In this document: piece by piece, positions 1 to 8,623 of the stretch
Layout of the letters: each line of letters starts with the position of its first letter
Position numbering within the stretch: position 1 is the stretch's first letter
Program-made: the position numbers and the translations under genes
Assembly: GCF_000379185.1 (NCBI RefSeq)
Contig: NZ_KB900710.1
Coordinates: forward strand, 1-51,703
Reading direction: 5' to 3'
DNA length: 51,703 nucleotides
Source: Capnocytophaga cynodegmi DSM 19736
Lineage (GTDB): Bacteria; Bacteroidota; Bacteroidia; Flavobacteriales; Flavobacteriaceae
The notes under the pieces: generated by a model
Told to the model about the DNA's origin: nothing
Seen by the model: only the letters and a program-made list of their open reading frames with translations
Databases searched by the model: none

Positions 1-70
1 ACTCCTCATAATTAAAAATATTCTCGATATCTAACCTTTTATACTCTTCTATGGAATCGGCTACTGTCAT
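1..70 (-). CDS. Partial unknown CDS running off the left edge
   Basis: A minus-strand reading frame is open from an ATG at 70 to the window edge and begins MTVADSIEEYKRLDIENIF. The frame stays open upstream (an alternative ATG is at 133), but a TACCTTTG box matching the Bacteroidota -7 consensus at 105-98 leaves about 20 nt of leader before the ATG at 70, so I prefer that start. Only 23 residues are visible, with no recognisable domain. It is divergent from the next gene and probably belongs to the same accessory island. Whether it is a real gene depends on sequence outside the window. Confidence 0.4.
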   Translation of the reverse strand, partial: MTVADSIEEYKRLDIENIFNYEE

Positions 71-97
71 TTTAAGATTGATGTTTTCAATGTTTGG

Positions 98-105
98 CAA
101 AGGTA
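98..105 (-). promoter_or_regulatory. -7 box for the left-edge gene
   Basis: TACCTTTG read on the minus strand fits TAnnTTTG. No clear TTG is seen at the -33 position. Confidence 0.3.
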
Positions 106-176
106 GGGTTTTGGTTTTAATAAATAAAATCATCAGGAAGATTGGTGGAAGATGTGTATGAAATAAGTGAAAGTTG

Positions 177-184
177 TATATTTG
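177..184 (+). promoter_or_regulatory. -7 box for the 221-760 gene
   Basis: TATATTTG matches TAnnTTTG exactly. It lies inside the longest possible reading frame (GTG at 167), which argues that translation begins downstream at the ATG at 221. The -33 element is weak. Confidence 0.35.
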
Positions 185-220
185 GGTGTTGAAATTATTT
201 ACGAAATATCCATATACAAA

Positions 221-760
221 ATGATAAACGAAAAATTTATATCAGACATCAATATCAGGTTAGAGACCATTGCTATAATTAATTCATTTACTAACGACAG
301 CAAGACATATTATATAGCTTTGCTTGACAAAGAAGAAAATAGCATTACGTCAACTCTAAGGAAAAATTTCAATGCCAGCAGTTGGACTTTTGAAATAAGA
401 GAGGTGTTGGATGATTGGAAAACAGTTTTGAAAAATGAATTATTAGGTTATTTTGGGCAATATATTTTGCAAGCAAAAGCACATTATATTAGGAATGAAT
501 ATGAGGGTAAAAGCAATGATGAATTTGACAAGATTGGCAAAAAAATTATTCTGGAAAGTGATACTAGTTGTGAGTTTTTGCTTGATACTTTTCTCTCTGA
601 CATTCAAAAAATTATTGGTGATAAATTTTTATTCAACAAATTGAAAGTCAATTGGGACACGCCAGATGGGTATGAAGTATGGTATGAATGTTATGAAAAC
701 GACTATCTGTTTGATTTAGGAGATAAAATTTTGTTTTTACATTTTGGAGGGAGCGATTAA
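221..760 (+). CDS. Hypothetical protein, 179 aa
   Basis: I do not recognise this protein. The frame can be extended to a GTG at 167, but a -7 promoter box covers 177-184, so I place the start at the ATG at 221 (MINEKFISDINIRL). The product is a soluble, acidic, aromatic-rich polypeptide without signal peptide, transmembrane segment or clear catalytic motif. The C-terminal part has many Tyr, Trp and Asp residues (GYEVWYECYENDY) and ends LFLHFGGSD. It is divergent from the left-edge gene and upstream of a degenerate region, in an AT-rich island otherwise filled with anti-phage-type genes. A defence-related role is possible by location only. Confidence 0.55.
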   Translation: MINEKFISDINIRLETIAIINSFTNDSKTYYIALLDKEENSITSTLRKNFNASSWTFEIREVLDDWKTVLKNELLGYFGQYILQAKAHYIRNEYEGKSNDEFDKIGKKIILESDTSCEFLLDTFLSDIQKIIGDKFLFNKLKVNWDTPDGYEVWYECYENDYLFDLGDKILFLHFGGSD

Positions 761-821
761 AATTGTATTTAGTTAACTAAAATTTATAAACATTTGAGGG
801 TTAAAAGTCTTTTTTCTATAA

Positions 822-853
822 TTGTTTTTCTCGAAAGAAAATGTCTATATTTG
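822..853 (+). promoter_or_regulatory. Promoter (-33/-7) before a decayed gene
   Basis: TTG at 822-824 and TATATTTG at 846-853 are 21 bp apart, a good match to the Bacteroidota housekeeping promoter. Transcription would run right, through the gene remnant toward the SEC-C gene at 1248. Confidence 0.5.
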
Positions 854-928
854 CGTACTCAAAATGGTAAATAAAATCAAAGTTCTTCAGATAAATTAGT
901 TTGGAGAAAACAGTTAAAGTTATTCCTA

Positions 929-1030
929 GTGGAAGCTTATGCTGAAAAGATTAGAGAATTGATTAGTGCTTTTATCGATATGGTTGCTCTGATGACAGAG
1001 ACAACAAGTGAAATTGGTAGACTTTACTAA
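929..1030 (+). pseudogene. Gene remnant, origin unknown
   Basis: One frame reads as convincing protein (EAYAEKIRELISAFIDMVAL, then MTETTSEIGRLY) for 33 codons before a stop at 1028-1030. It is not in frame with the ATG at 864 that follows the promoter at 822-853. A second fragment (MQYLKSNTYHYKRGKIQQ) follows in another frame. This looks like a small gene broken by frameshifts. I cannot assign the family; a mobile-element accessory gene is a guess from context. Confidence 0.3.
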
Positions 1031-1247
1031 AATTTAGCAATGCAATACCTAAAAAGCAATACGTATCATTACAAAAGAGGTAAAATTCAACAAACTAATT
1101 GTTAGAAGGTTTTATGAGTACCTTTGAAGAATCATCAAAAGAAACAGATGTTACCTATCATAAAAGGAGATAAGTATTCTGGCTAGCAAAATTTTCGAGA
1201 CAAAATTTCCCCCTTGAGATAATAACGAATAAACAGCGTAAACGATA

Positions 1248-4200
1248 GTGAGTAATAAAATTGGCAGAAACGACCCGTGTCCTTGTGGAAGTGGAAAGAA
1301 ATATAAAGAGTGTTGTATTAATTCTAACAAAAAGTTTGGATTTACTCATCCTAAACCAAACAAAATAGAGAATAAAACCTTTGAATTTATTGAATTAAAT
1401 AATTCGCACCAATTATTAAATTTTATTATTGGTCTGCAAATGCAACCCAATAATCACGGCAAAAATGTGCGAATGGAAAAATTAGCAGCACACATTGTTA
1501 CTAATTTTAACAGCAATCCAAATGGAAATTTAAAGTTGTTTAAACAACATCTTGACACAGAATTTGCATCCAATTATTTGGAAGACATTCCCGAAAATCT
1601 TTTTAGCGAAACCATAGTTTTCTATGGAGGAAACTATACTGTTTTTTCAGGAATTTGCGGATATGCAATTGAAATATTTAGAAATTTAACCGAAACAATT
1701 TTTACACAAGAAAACGATCTGCCCAAAGAATTTAAAAATCACGTTTATAGTGGTGTCGCTCTAATTTTAGAATTAGGAAAAATTCTTTCTACAAAATTTA
1801 AAATTGAAGGGAATATTGAAGGAGCGCAAGGCAATAGAAAATTTGTTTATTCATCTAACGAAATTGACACATCTTTTAATAAAGATGATATAATTCAAAT
1901 TTGTCAAGAACATCAAATTGACCCGCGAGTCATTGATGATTTTATTGTTCAACCGAATGACTCAGGATTTTCAAATAACGACCCAGACAAAAATCCTTTA
2001 CTGAAAAAGCCAATTATCAAGTTTGAAGACAAATATTATTTTGTTCTTATTTCTAACCAAGTAAATGCTTTGAATGAGTTTATCATAAGATTAGGCAATG
2101 AGTATAATTGCAATCAAAAATTGATGGAATTATATCACGCTAAACTATGGCATGAACAATGGGGAGCTTGCGAAAAAATGGGATGGAAATTAACAGATAT
2201 AGAACTACCTCTAAACAATGTACCAACTATTTTAAAAGAACGTGTTTTTCAATTTGATATAAATAGGCTAGCGTATGTTTGTTATGTTCACAATGATAAA
2301 GACGAAGAATATTTTTTGAACAAAAATTTAGATTTAGATAAGCGAATTACTGAAGTAATAACAGAGTTTAAGAAAAACCCATCGATGAAAGACTATAAAT
2401 TTCTTTCATTAGTTACGTATGATTGTATGGGACGAAAGATGTTTATTGGAATTGATGCACCTCAAAAAGATGAACTTCGTTTATCGTTCTCAATGCATCA
2501 ATTCAACTTCCTTTGTTCTTCTGAAAAATGGAATAATTTAAGCTTATGGAAATTCGCAAAGTCTTATGAAATTTTTTCTAAGACCACAAATTCGGTATCT
2601 ACCGATACTTTGGATATGTATTCAATCTACAAAGCCAAAGACGAAAGTTTTTATTTCGGAGACGATACACGACCTAACTTTTTTACAGTTGTTCCAAGTG
2701 ACGGCAGTCGCTTAATAAAAGAAGCGAAAATTAAAAAAAAGATTCACGGTATTTTAAATCAAATAAATGAACAAAGCGTTTTCATACCCTCTACAAAATA
2801 TGCCAACTATGCACCGTTATACAAACCATTAAACGATTTGGGATATTATACCATTTGTTTAAAAACTTTTGATTTTCCTATTTGGCTGACCAACCACCAA
2901 GTTAAAGACAAATCAATGATAAAGCAAGTGCAAAATTTTGCGGAAGCTATCGGTTTTTGGCTTTATAAACTTCAACCAGAAATCGCTAAAATTTTAAATC
3001 GAGCTATTTCAAACTTCTTCGAAATACACATAATTCTTGACCAAAAACTTTTTGAAGACACGCAAACAAAAGATATTGTAGAAAGCAAAGACACTGATAA
3101 TTATTCTTTCTCATTAAATGAAAACATTTTAGGGTTTTCAATCCCATTTTCAAAAATGAAAACCTTTACAGGGAGCAGTAATTTTGGTGAACGAGAAATG
3201 ATGAAAGAGATATTAAATGCTTTCAACTTGGTTCAAGGTATTAGTTTTTCGGAACAAGACATAGATTCTTTCATTGATAGATGCATTCCGTTGGGGCAAG
3301 CCAAAATGATACTGTCATTAGATTGCCATAAAGACCCTTTAATTGACAATAGATGGCTCATAAAGCCTTTCTATATTAGCGATTCGGAAGTTGATATATT
3401 ACTAGATGAAGTTCCTTTGTTGATTGAACAAACAACTGAAATTCCTAAAAATATTGACAACGAAGAAGACAAGAAAAAACTTTTTAACACAGCAACTGCA
3501 CTGTTGTTGGATACATTAAACAAGGAAATTCAAAATTTTGAATTTGAATTTTTGTTGCGCGTTCTCTTAGAATTACACGAAACATTAGTATGGAAAAGAG
3601 AACATAACAAAACAATGATTCCTGCTCAAATTCTTTGTTTTGGAGATTTAGAAGGAGAACTAAAAGAAATTTTGGAAAAAGACAACAAACTTGTAAAAAC
3701 ATCATTAGCGACAAGATGTCTAATAGAATACATTGCAGCAAAACCAACAAAAGGCAGTATTAAAGTTAGTCTTGACGATGTTGACAGACTTTTGGTTTTA
3801 ATGCACGAAATAGTAAATTATGGTTTTTTAAGCGATGCAATTCATTTTAAACTTGCGAATCCAACTGTTGGAAAATTAGACTCAGGCAGAATTGGAATTT
3901 CAAGAGAATTTTTTGATGATAAACTCAAACTTTTTGCAGAGGCAAACACAAAAGAAGAAGTTAATAGATACATAGAGAATTTTGACAACAGATTTGAAAT
4001 TGCAGAGTTTTTGCAGGAAGAAAAAGAACTAGAAGACGATAAAGAAGTTAAAGAAATTGATTCTGCGTTTTTAGAAGATTGGGGAATTGGTTACTTAAAT
4101 ATCTACAAATTCTGCTTTAACTGTTTTATCATTTGTATTGAAAAACAAAGTTCAACCTGCTCAATGAATGAATCTGAATTTATCGAATTAATCAAGGATA

Positions 4201-4988
4201 AAGCTAAAATTGATGAAAAAGAAATAATCGCAGGTATTGAACGATTTTCAATTACACAAAGAGATGAGTATCTAAAAGCACCTAAAGGCTATATTGACAA
4301 TGAAGTTTTTCCTTGGAAGTATAATCGTGAATTTAGTTTTGCAAGACGATTTATTGTGAAATATAAAAACGACAAAGATGAAACGATTTTGACTTGGGGT
4401 TTTAGAAATGCAATTTCTGCACAAAAACAGTTGAATTATTTGTTGTTTGAAGGAAAGCTAAACAATGGCGGCAAGAAAATAGAAAAACTTCTTGGGGCTT
4501 TCCGAGAGAAAAAAGGCAAAATATATCGTAATGAAGTGAAAAATTGGCTCAAAACAAATCCCGATTTAACTGTAATTGATTATGAGGTAAAAATTGATAC
4601 GAACGGACATCTTGTAGCAGACAAAAATTATGGCGATATTGATGTTTTAGTGCATAACACAAAAACAAATACTGTTTACAGTCTTGAATGTAAAGACACG
4701 AACAAGGCAAAGAATATCCACGAAATGAAAAAGGAAATGGATAATTATCTTGGACGCGAAGGACAAAAAGGAATGATTCAAAAGCATGTTGAAAGACATG
4801 ACTGGCTAGATTCTAATAAAGAAAAACTATGTGCGTTTTTAAAAATTGATAAGGAACCAAAGGTTACATCATTTATGCTAACATCAGAATTGATTCCTGT
4901 AACCTATCTAAAAGCAGAAGCATTACCTTTGCCAATAGTTTCTTTTCAGAATTTAAAAAAACAAGGTATAGAATTGTTAGAATCGTAG
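1248..4988 (+). CDS. SEC-C motif protein with C-terminal PD-(D/E)XK-like nuclease domain, 1246 aa
   Basis: The start is a GTG, chosen because the zinc-binding SEC-C motif begins almost at once (GRNDPCPCGSGKKYKECC, residues 6-23; Cys 11, 13, 22, 23). The large middle region is not recognised; it is mixed alpha/beta with few motifs. Near the C-terminus, GDIDVLV (1129-1135) is followed by LECKDT (ECK at 1147-1149), the spacing of a PD-(D/E)XK nuclease core of restriction-endonuclease/NERD type. There is no transmembrane segment. The gene stands alone between two degenerate stretches in the island. A single-protein anti-phage nuclease is a reasonable inference. SEC-C tails are also found on SecA and many unrelated proteins, so that motif says little about function. 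Confidence 0.8.
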   Translation: MSNKIGRNDPCPCGSGKKYKECCINSNKKFGFTHPKPNKIENKTFEFIELNNSHQLLNFIIGLQMQPNNHGKNVRMEKLAAHIVTNFNSNPNGNLKLFKQHLDTEFASNYLEDIPENLFSETIVFYGGNYTVFSGICGYAIEIFRNLTETIFTQENDLPKEFKNHVYSGVALILELGKILSTKFKIEGNIEGAQGNRKFVYSSNEIDTSFNKDDIIQICQEHQIDPRVIDDFIVQPNDSGFSNNDPDKNPLLKKPIIKFEDKYYFVLISNQVNALNEFIIRLGNEYNCNQKLMELYHAKLWHEQWGACEKMGWKLTDIELPLNNVPTILKERVFQFDINRLAYVCYVHNDKDEEYFLNKNLDLDKRITEVITEFKKNPSMKDYKFLSLVTYDCMGRKMFIGIDAPQKDELRLSFSMHQFNFLCSSEKWNNLSLWKFAKSYEIFSKTTNSVSTDTLDMYSIYKAKDESFYFGDDTRPNFFTVVPSDGSRLIKEAKIKKKIHGILNQINEQSVFIPSTKYANYAPLYKPLNDLGYYTICLKTFDFPIWLTNHQVKDKSMIKQVQNFAEAIGFWLYKLQPEIAKILNRAISNFFEIHIILDQKLFEDTQTKDIVESKDTDNYSFSLNENILGFSIPFSKMKTFTGSSNFGEREMMKEILNAFNLVQGISFSEQDIDSFIDRCIPLGQAKMILSLDCHKDPLIDNRWLIKPFYISDSEVDILLDEVPLLIEQTTEIPKNIDNEEDKKKLFNTATALLLDTLNKEIQNFEFEFLLRVLLELHETLVWKREHNKTMIPAQILCFGDLEGELKEILEKDNKLVKTSLATRCLIEYIAAKPTKGSIKVSLDDVDRLLVLMHEIVNYGFLSDAIHFKLANPTVGKLDSGRIGISREFFDDKLKLFAEANTKEEVNRYIENFDNRFEIAEFLQEEKELEDDKEVKEIDSAFLEDWGIGYLNIYKFCFNCFIICIEKQSSTCSMNESEFIELIKDKAKIDEKEIIAGIERFSITQRDEYLKAPKGYIDNEVFPWKYNREFSFARRFIVKYKNDKDETILTWGFRNAISAQKQLNYLLFEGKLNNGGKKIEKLLGAFREKKGKIYRNEVKNWLKTNPDLTVIDYEVKIDTNGHLVADKNYGDIDVLVHNTKTNTVYSLECKDTNKAKNIHEMKKEMDNYLGREGQKGMIQKHVERHDWLDSNKEKLCAFLKIDKEPKVTSFMLTSELIPVTYLKAEALPLPIVSFQNLKKQGIELLES

Positions 4989-5049
4989 TTAAAAATTTTG
5001 AAAGATCAAAAATGAAAAAAAAATATTTAACTACATAAAAGCGGTCTTA

Positions 5050-5277
5050 ATGTTTATTTATGATAGAACCTATCTTGATTCGCTGAAAAGTTTTTATCCC
5101 CAGCAAGTATTAGAATATAAAAAGAGTGAAAAACCAAATCATAAAACAATAACCACAAAAGATATTTTTTCAGAATTTGAGAAAGTTTGAACTGATCTAA
5201 AAAATGACACAGAAACGCTAACAAAACTTCTTGATTATTATTTGAAAAAAACTTTGTCAAAGTTTTCGATGAAATAA
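5050..5277 (+). pseudogene. Small ORF with in-frame stop, probable pseudogene
   Basis: An ATG at 5050 opens a 46-codon frame (MFIYDRTYLDSLKSFYPQQV at its start) that stops at TGA 5188-5190. The same frame then continues for 28 more codons (TDLKNDTETLTKLLDYYL within it) to TAA at 5275. Coding-like composition on both sides of one stop suggests a recent nonsense mutation or the tail of a decayed gene. It is too short to assign. Confidence 0.35.
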
Positions 5278-5437
5278 TAGACTGTGGCAAAATTTCTCTT
5301 AATTTAATTATTTGACACATAATCAAAAACTTAATATGAAAATATTTGGAAATACTAAATAATGTTTGTAAGAGACCGCACTAGAACTGATGTTATGATA
5401 AATCTGGCTTAAGGCGACTTCATTTAAAATAAAATCG

Positions 5438-5445
5438 TAATTTTG
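5438..5445 (+). promoter_or_regulatory. -7 box of the dpnM promoter
   Basis: TAATTTTG fits TAnnTTTG and lies 24 bases before the dpnM ATG. The -33 element is not obvious. Confidence 0.45.
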
Positions 5446-5469
5446 ACGCTCGTAAAAAACAATGATTAA

Positions 5470-6393
5470 ATGGCTGATAACAAAACTACCAAACCATTCT
5501 TGAAATGGGCAGGAGGAAAAACGCAACTGATTTCGGAGATAGAAAGAAATTTACCTTCAAAACTTGTGCAAGGTAATTTTACCTATGTCGAGCCTTTTGT
5601 GGGAAGTGGGGCAGTTTTGTTTTGGATGTTGAACAATTTTCCGAATTTGAAAAAGGTAGTTATCAATGATATTAACCAAGACCTTATCAATACTTATAAA
5701 ACAATAGCTTTGAATCCTAACGAACTTATTTCTATTCTCGAAATTTTACAAAGTGAGTACCACGATTTAGACGGAAACGACGAAAAGAAAAAACAGTATT
5801 ATTACGACAAAAGAACCTTGTACAATACTAGAAAGGAAGAAAAAACCAGTCATTCGGCATTGTTTATTTTCTTAAACCGAACTTGTTTCAATGGCTTGTA
5901 TCGTGTCAATAGGAAAAATGAATTTAATGTACCGATGGGAAGCTACAAAAAGCCAACCATTTGTGATACAGAAAATCTTTTGGCGGTAAGTGAGGCTTTG
6001 CAGAAAGTAGAAATTTTATGTGGCGATTTTGAGCAAACACTATCTTATGCAGATGAAAAGTCGTTGTTTTATTTCGATCCTCCCTATAAACCGCTTAGTG
6101 AAACTTCGAGTTTCAATTCGTATGCAAAAGACGAATTTAATGATGATGAACAAATTCGTTTGAGAGATTTTTGCAATAGATTAGATGCTTTAAACCATAC
6201 TTGGATTTTGAGCAATTCGGATGTAAAAGGAAAAAATGCAGAAGATAATTTTTTTGATGACCTTTATGCTGAATTTTCAATCCAAAGAGTAAATGCCAAA
6301 CGAAGTATAAATGCTAACCCTGAAAAAAGAGGTCTTTTGACTGAATTGTTAATTACAAATCAAATTACACCCGAATATGCGAACACCCTTTAA
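5470..6393 (+). CDS. dpnM: DpnM-type GATC DNA adenine-N6 methyltransferase
   Basis: This is a Dam/M.DpnII family (alpha class) enzyme that methylates adenine in GATC, protecting the host from the partner nuclease. The order is the family's: N-terminal KPFLKWAGGKTQLI, the SAM-binding motif EPFVGSGAV (PFVGSG at 42-47), a middle target-recognition region containing FLNRTCFNGLYRVN, and the catalytic DPPY at 203-206. At 307 aa it is slightly longer than the usual ~280. The ATG at 5470 follows a -7 box by 24 bases. Its 3' end overlaps the dpnII start by 17 bases, so the two are co-translated. GATC specificity is inferred from the family and the DpnII partner. Confidence in the family is high. Confidence 0.95.
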   Translation: MADNKTTKPFLKWAGGKTQLISEIERNLPSKLVQGNFTYVEPFVGSGAVLFWMLNNFPNLKKVVINDINQDLINTYKTIALNPNELISILEILQSEYHDLDGNDEKKKQYYYDKRTLYNTRKEEKTSHSALFIFLNRTCFNGLYRVNRKNEFNVPMGSYKKPTICDTENLLAVSEALQKVEILCGDFEQTLSYADEKSLFYFDPPYKPLSETSSFNSYAKDEFNDDEQIRLRDFCNRLDALNHTWILSNSDVKGKNAEDNFFDDLYAEFSIQRVNAKRSINANPEKRGLLTELLITNQITPEYANTL

Positions 6394-7210
6394 CGAATTT
6401 CTTACTCAACTTGCTGAAACGAATGCTACATTGGATTATTTTGTTGCATTTGAAAAAATCAGTAATAATGTAAGCAAAATAGAAATGAAGCTTAATCAAT
6501 TGAATTATTTGATTGGGAAAGATGACTTAAAAAAGGCTGTTCAAGAACTTTTTGAAGAAAACCCAAAAGCCTTTGAAGTGTTGGATATTTTGATTGCAGT
6601 TCGGAATTCCAAATCAGCAAAAACATTTAACAGTAAGGGCGAAATAGTTTTGCTTACCACTTATTTTACTTCTTCTGAACTGATTTTAGAATACATTGAA
6701 GAAACAGGATTAGGCGAAATATTCAGAACCAAAAAAATTACTAATTTAGTAGATTATGTTTTTGGTATCGAGGTAGGCTTAGATACCAATGCTCGAAAAA
6801 ATAGAGGAGGTTCTAATATGTCAAAAGCGGTTGCTTCAATTTTTGACAAGGCAGGGATTTCGTATAGAACGGAAGTTAATCATACAATATTTCCAGAAAT
6901 TATGAGTTTGGGAACCGATGTAAAACGCTTTGATTTTGTAATTGAAACTCCCGAAAAAACTTATTTGATCGAAACCAATTTTTATAATACAGGCGGTTCA
7001 AAACTCAATGAAGTTGCAAGGGCTTACTCCGATGTTGCTATGAAAATTAATCAATATCCGCAATACGAATTTGTTTGGATTACAGACGGACAAGGTTGGC
7101 TTTCTGCAAAAAATAAGTTGGAAGAAGCTTATAACATTATTCCGAGTGTGTATAATTTGACCACGCTTGGTGAGTTTGTAGAGAAAGTGAAAAATGAAAG
7201 TTTAATTTAA
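6377..7210 (+). CDS. dpnII: DpnII/MboI-family type II restriction endonuclease
   Basis: This is the nuclease of the DpnII system, predicted to cut unmethylated GATC. The 277-aa length and the opening FNEFLTQLAETNATLDYFVA are typical of the family. The conserved core includes NRGGSNMSKAV (142-152), GTDVKRFDFVIE (179-190) and LIETNFYNTGGSKLNEVARA (197-216). RFDFVIE and IETN are the likely PD-(D/E)XK metal site, with Asn in place of the usual Lys, which I recall as normal for this family. The start overlaps dpnM by 17 bases. A reverse transcriptase gene begins 15 bases after its stop, where dpnII families usually have no further gene or a methylase. Confidence 0.93.
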   Translation: MRTPFNEFLTQLAETNATLDYFVAFEKISNNVSKIEMKLNQLNYLIGKDDLKKAVQELFEENPKAFEVLDILIAVRNSKSAKTFNSKGEIVLLTTYFTSSELILEYIEETGLGEIFRTKKITNLVDYVFGIEVGLDTNARKNRGGSNMSKAVASIFDKAGISYRTEVNHTIFPEIMSLGTDVKRFDFVIETPEKTYLIETNFYNTGGSKLNEVARAYSDVAMKINQYPQYEFVWITDGQGWLSAKNKLEEAYNIIPSVYNLTTLGEFVEKVKNESLI

Positions 7211-7225
7211 GCTTTAAATTTTGAT

Positions 7226-8617
7226 ATGAAAGACATTGTAAGGAAGTATTTTTCACAAGATACATTGAATCATATATTTGATTCTAAAATAGTTAAAAAT
7301 AAATCAAAAGGGATTGATAAAAAAACTTATAAATTTTACACAGAAAAATCTTGTAAACAAGAATTGATTAGTACTATCGAATCAAAGATAGTTAATGAAA
7401 AATATCATTTTAGTCCTTATCTTGAACTTTTGAAAATAAAAAGAAGAAATACCCCCCCAAGAGTGCTTTCAATTCCTACTGTTAGAGATAAAATTGTGCT
7501 TCAAATATTGAAAAACTATTTACATGATGTTTTTCCAGAAGTAATAAATAAAGAGCAACCAAACAGTTATATCCGAAAAATAAAAAATTTTATTAGACAT
7601 CATAAAAACAATAAAATATATTGTTTAAGAACGGATATTAATCAATTTTATGATACCATAAGCAGGAGTAAGCTAAAAAAGGCTGTTAAAATAAAATCTA
7701 AAAACAGGTATATAAATAAATTTTTATTTTTATCAATCGAAAATCCTACTGTTCCGCATGATTATAAAAGAAATAATATATCTCAGTATAAGTTAAAAAA
7801 AGGTATTCCGCAAGGATTACCTATTTCTAATATTTTAGCTCAAATATATTTACAAAATCTTGATACCTCTATTAATGGAATAATTGATGAAAATACACTT
7901 TATTTGAGATATGTAGATGATATCTTAATCCTTTCTACAAAAAATTGCTCTGATTATTTAAATCGTATTAAAACAGAATTAAAAGAATTGGGATTGAAAT
8001 TGAATTCTGACAAAACTTTTGTTGGTGAACTTTCGGAATCAATATTTTATTTGGGGTACTTAATCAAAGATACAAGTATTTCTGTTTCTAAACAAACAAT
8101 AGAAAACCAAGTGAACAAAATAGCAGGAAAAGTTACTTGGTTTAAAAAAGGTATTGAAAATACAAACTTTATGCCAGCTAGATATAAGAATAATCCAAAA
8201 GAGTTTTCGGAACAATTCATTAAAGAAGTAAACGAAATAATCACAGGTTCTAAAAATGAAAATAAAAATTATGGTTGGTTATTTTACTACATTGAGATTG
8301 ATGATGTTTCAGCATTATATAAGTTGGATAATATAATTAGAAAGATGATACAGAATATACCTTTTTTCCAAGGAAAAATACCTCATCAATTAAAAAGCTT
8401 TGTAAAGGCTTACAATGAAATTAAGTATAAACCAGAAACTAGTGAATATATAAATGATTATACAAAATACAAAACGATGGAACAAAAGAAGGAATTGTTA
8501 AAAGAATTTTCTCAGTTGGAAGAACAAAAAGATCATTCGAATGAAGAAATTGATAGCTTATTTGAAGAATTCAAAAATAATAGATTAAACTTTTTAAAAG
8601 AGAATATTGTGTATTAA
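7226..8617 (+). CDS. Defence-type reverse transcriptase (UG/Abi-like), 463 aa
   Basis: An RNA-dependent DNA polymerase with the RT core visible: TDINQFYDT (motif A, Asp137), GIPQGLPISNILAQIYL (193-209), and LYLRYVDDILIL with the catalytic YVDD at 229-232. A C-terminal alpha-helical, Lys/Glu-rich extension of about 180 aa follows. There is no integrase, maturase/HNH or protease domain, so this is not a group II intron or retrotransposon RT. It lies 15 bases after dpnII and is followed by a structured RNA (8624-8754) and a SLATT membrane protein, which points to a defence-associated RT with its own template RNA. As I recall, RT+SLATT systems have been described recently (named DRT10, making tandem-repeat DNA); membership here is unproven. 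It is very AT-rich compared with dpnA. Confidence 0.92.
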   Translation: MKDIVRKYFSQDTLNHIFDSKIVKNKSKGIDKKTYKFYTEKSCKQELISTIESKIVNEKYHFSPYLELLKIKRRNTPPRVLSIPTVRDKIVLQILKNYLHDVFPEVINKEQPNSYIRKIKNFIRHHKNNKIYCLRTDINQFYDTISRSKLKKAVKIKSKNRYINKFLFLSIENPTVPHDYKRNNISQYKLKKGIPQGLPISNILAQIYLQNLDTSINGIIDENTLYLRYVDDILILSTKNCSDYLNRIKTELKELGLKLNSDKTFVGELSESIFYLGYLIKDTSISVSKQTIENQVNKIAGKVTWFKKGIENTNFMPARYKNNPKEFSEQFIKEVNEIITGSKNENKNYGWLFYYIEIDDVSALYKLDNIIRKMIQNIPFFQGKIPHQLKSFVKAYNEIKYKPETSEYINDYTKYKTMEQKKELLKEFSQLEEQKDHSNEEIDSLFEEFKNNRLNFLKENIVY

Positions 8618-8623
8618 AATATT

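Larger units (their letters stand above)
761..1247. other. Gene-poor stretch with promoter and broken ORFs
   Basis: This 487-base stretch has one well-formed promoter (822-853) but no intact gene after it. What follows is an 11-codon frame from the ATG at 864, a frame change, a readable 33-codon segment (929-1030) and further fragments up to about 1110. The likeliest reading is a decayed gene behind a still recognisable promoter. No tRNA, CRISPR or terminator was seen. Confidence 0.5.
4989..5469. other. Gene-poor stretch with a broken ORF and the dpnM promoter
   Basis: These 481 bases hold a short reading frame interrupted in frame by TGA (5050-5277), about 150 bases in which I see nothing, and a -7 box (5438-5445) just before dpnM. 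No terminator for the SEC-C gene is evident. Confidence 0.5.

Noticed and set aside
7226-8617. Retron or group II intron RT
   Set aside because: No maturase/HNH domains and no msr/msd-like inverted repeats upstream; the structured RNA is downstream with a SLATT effector.
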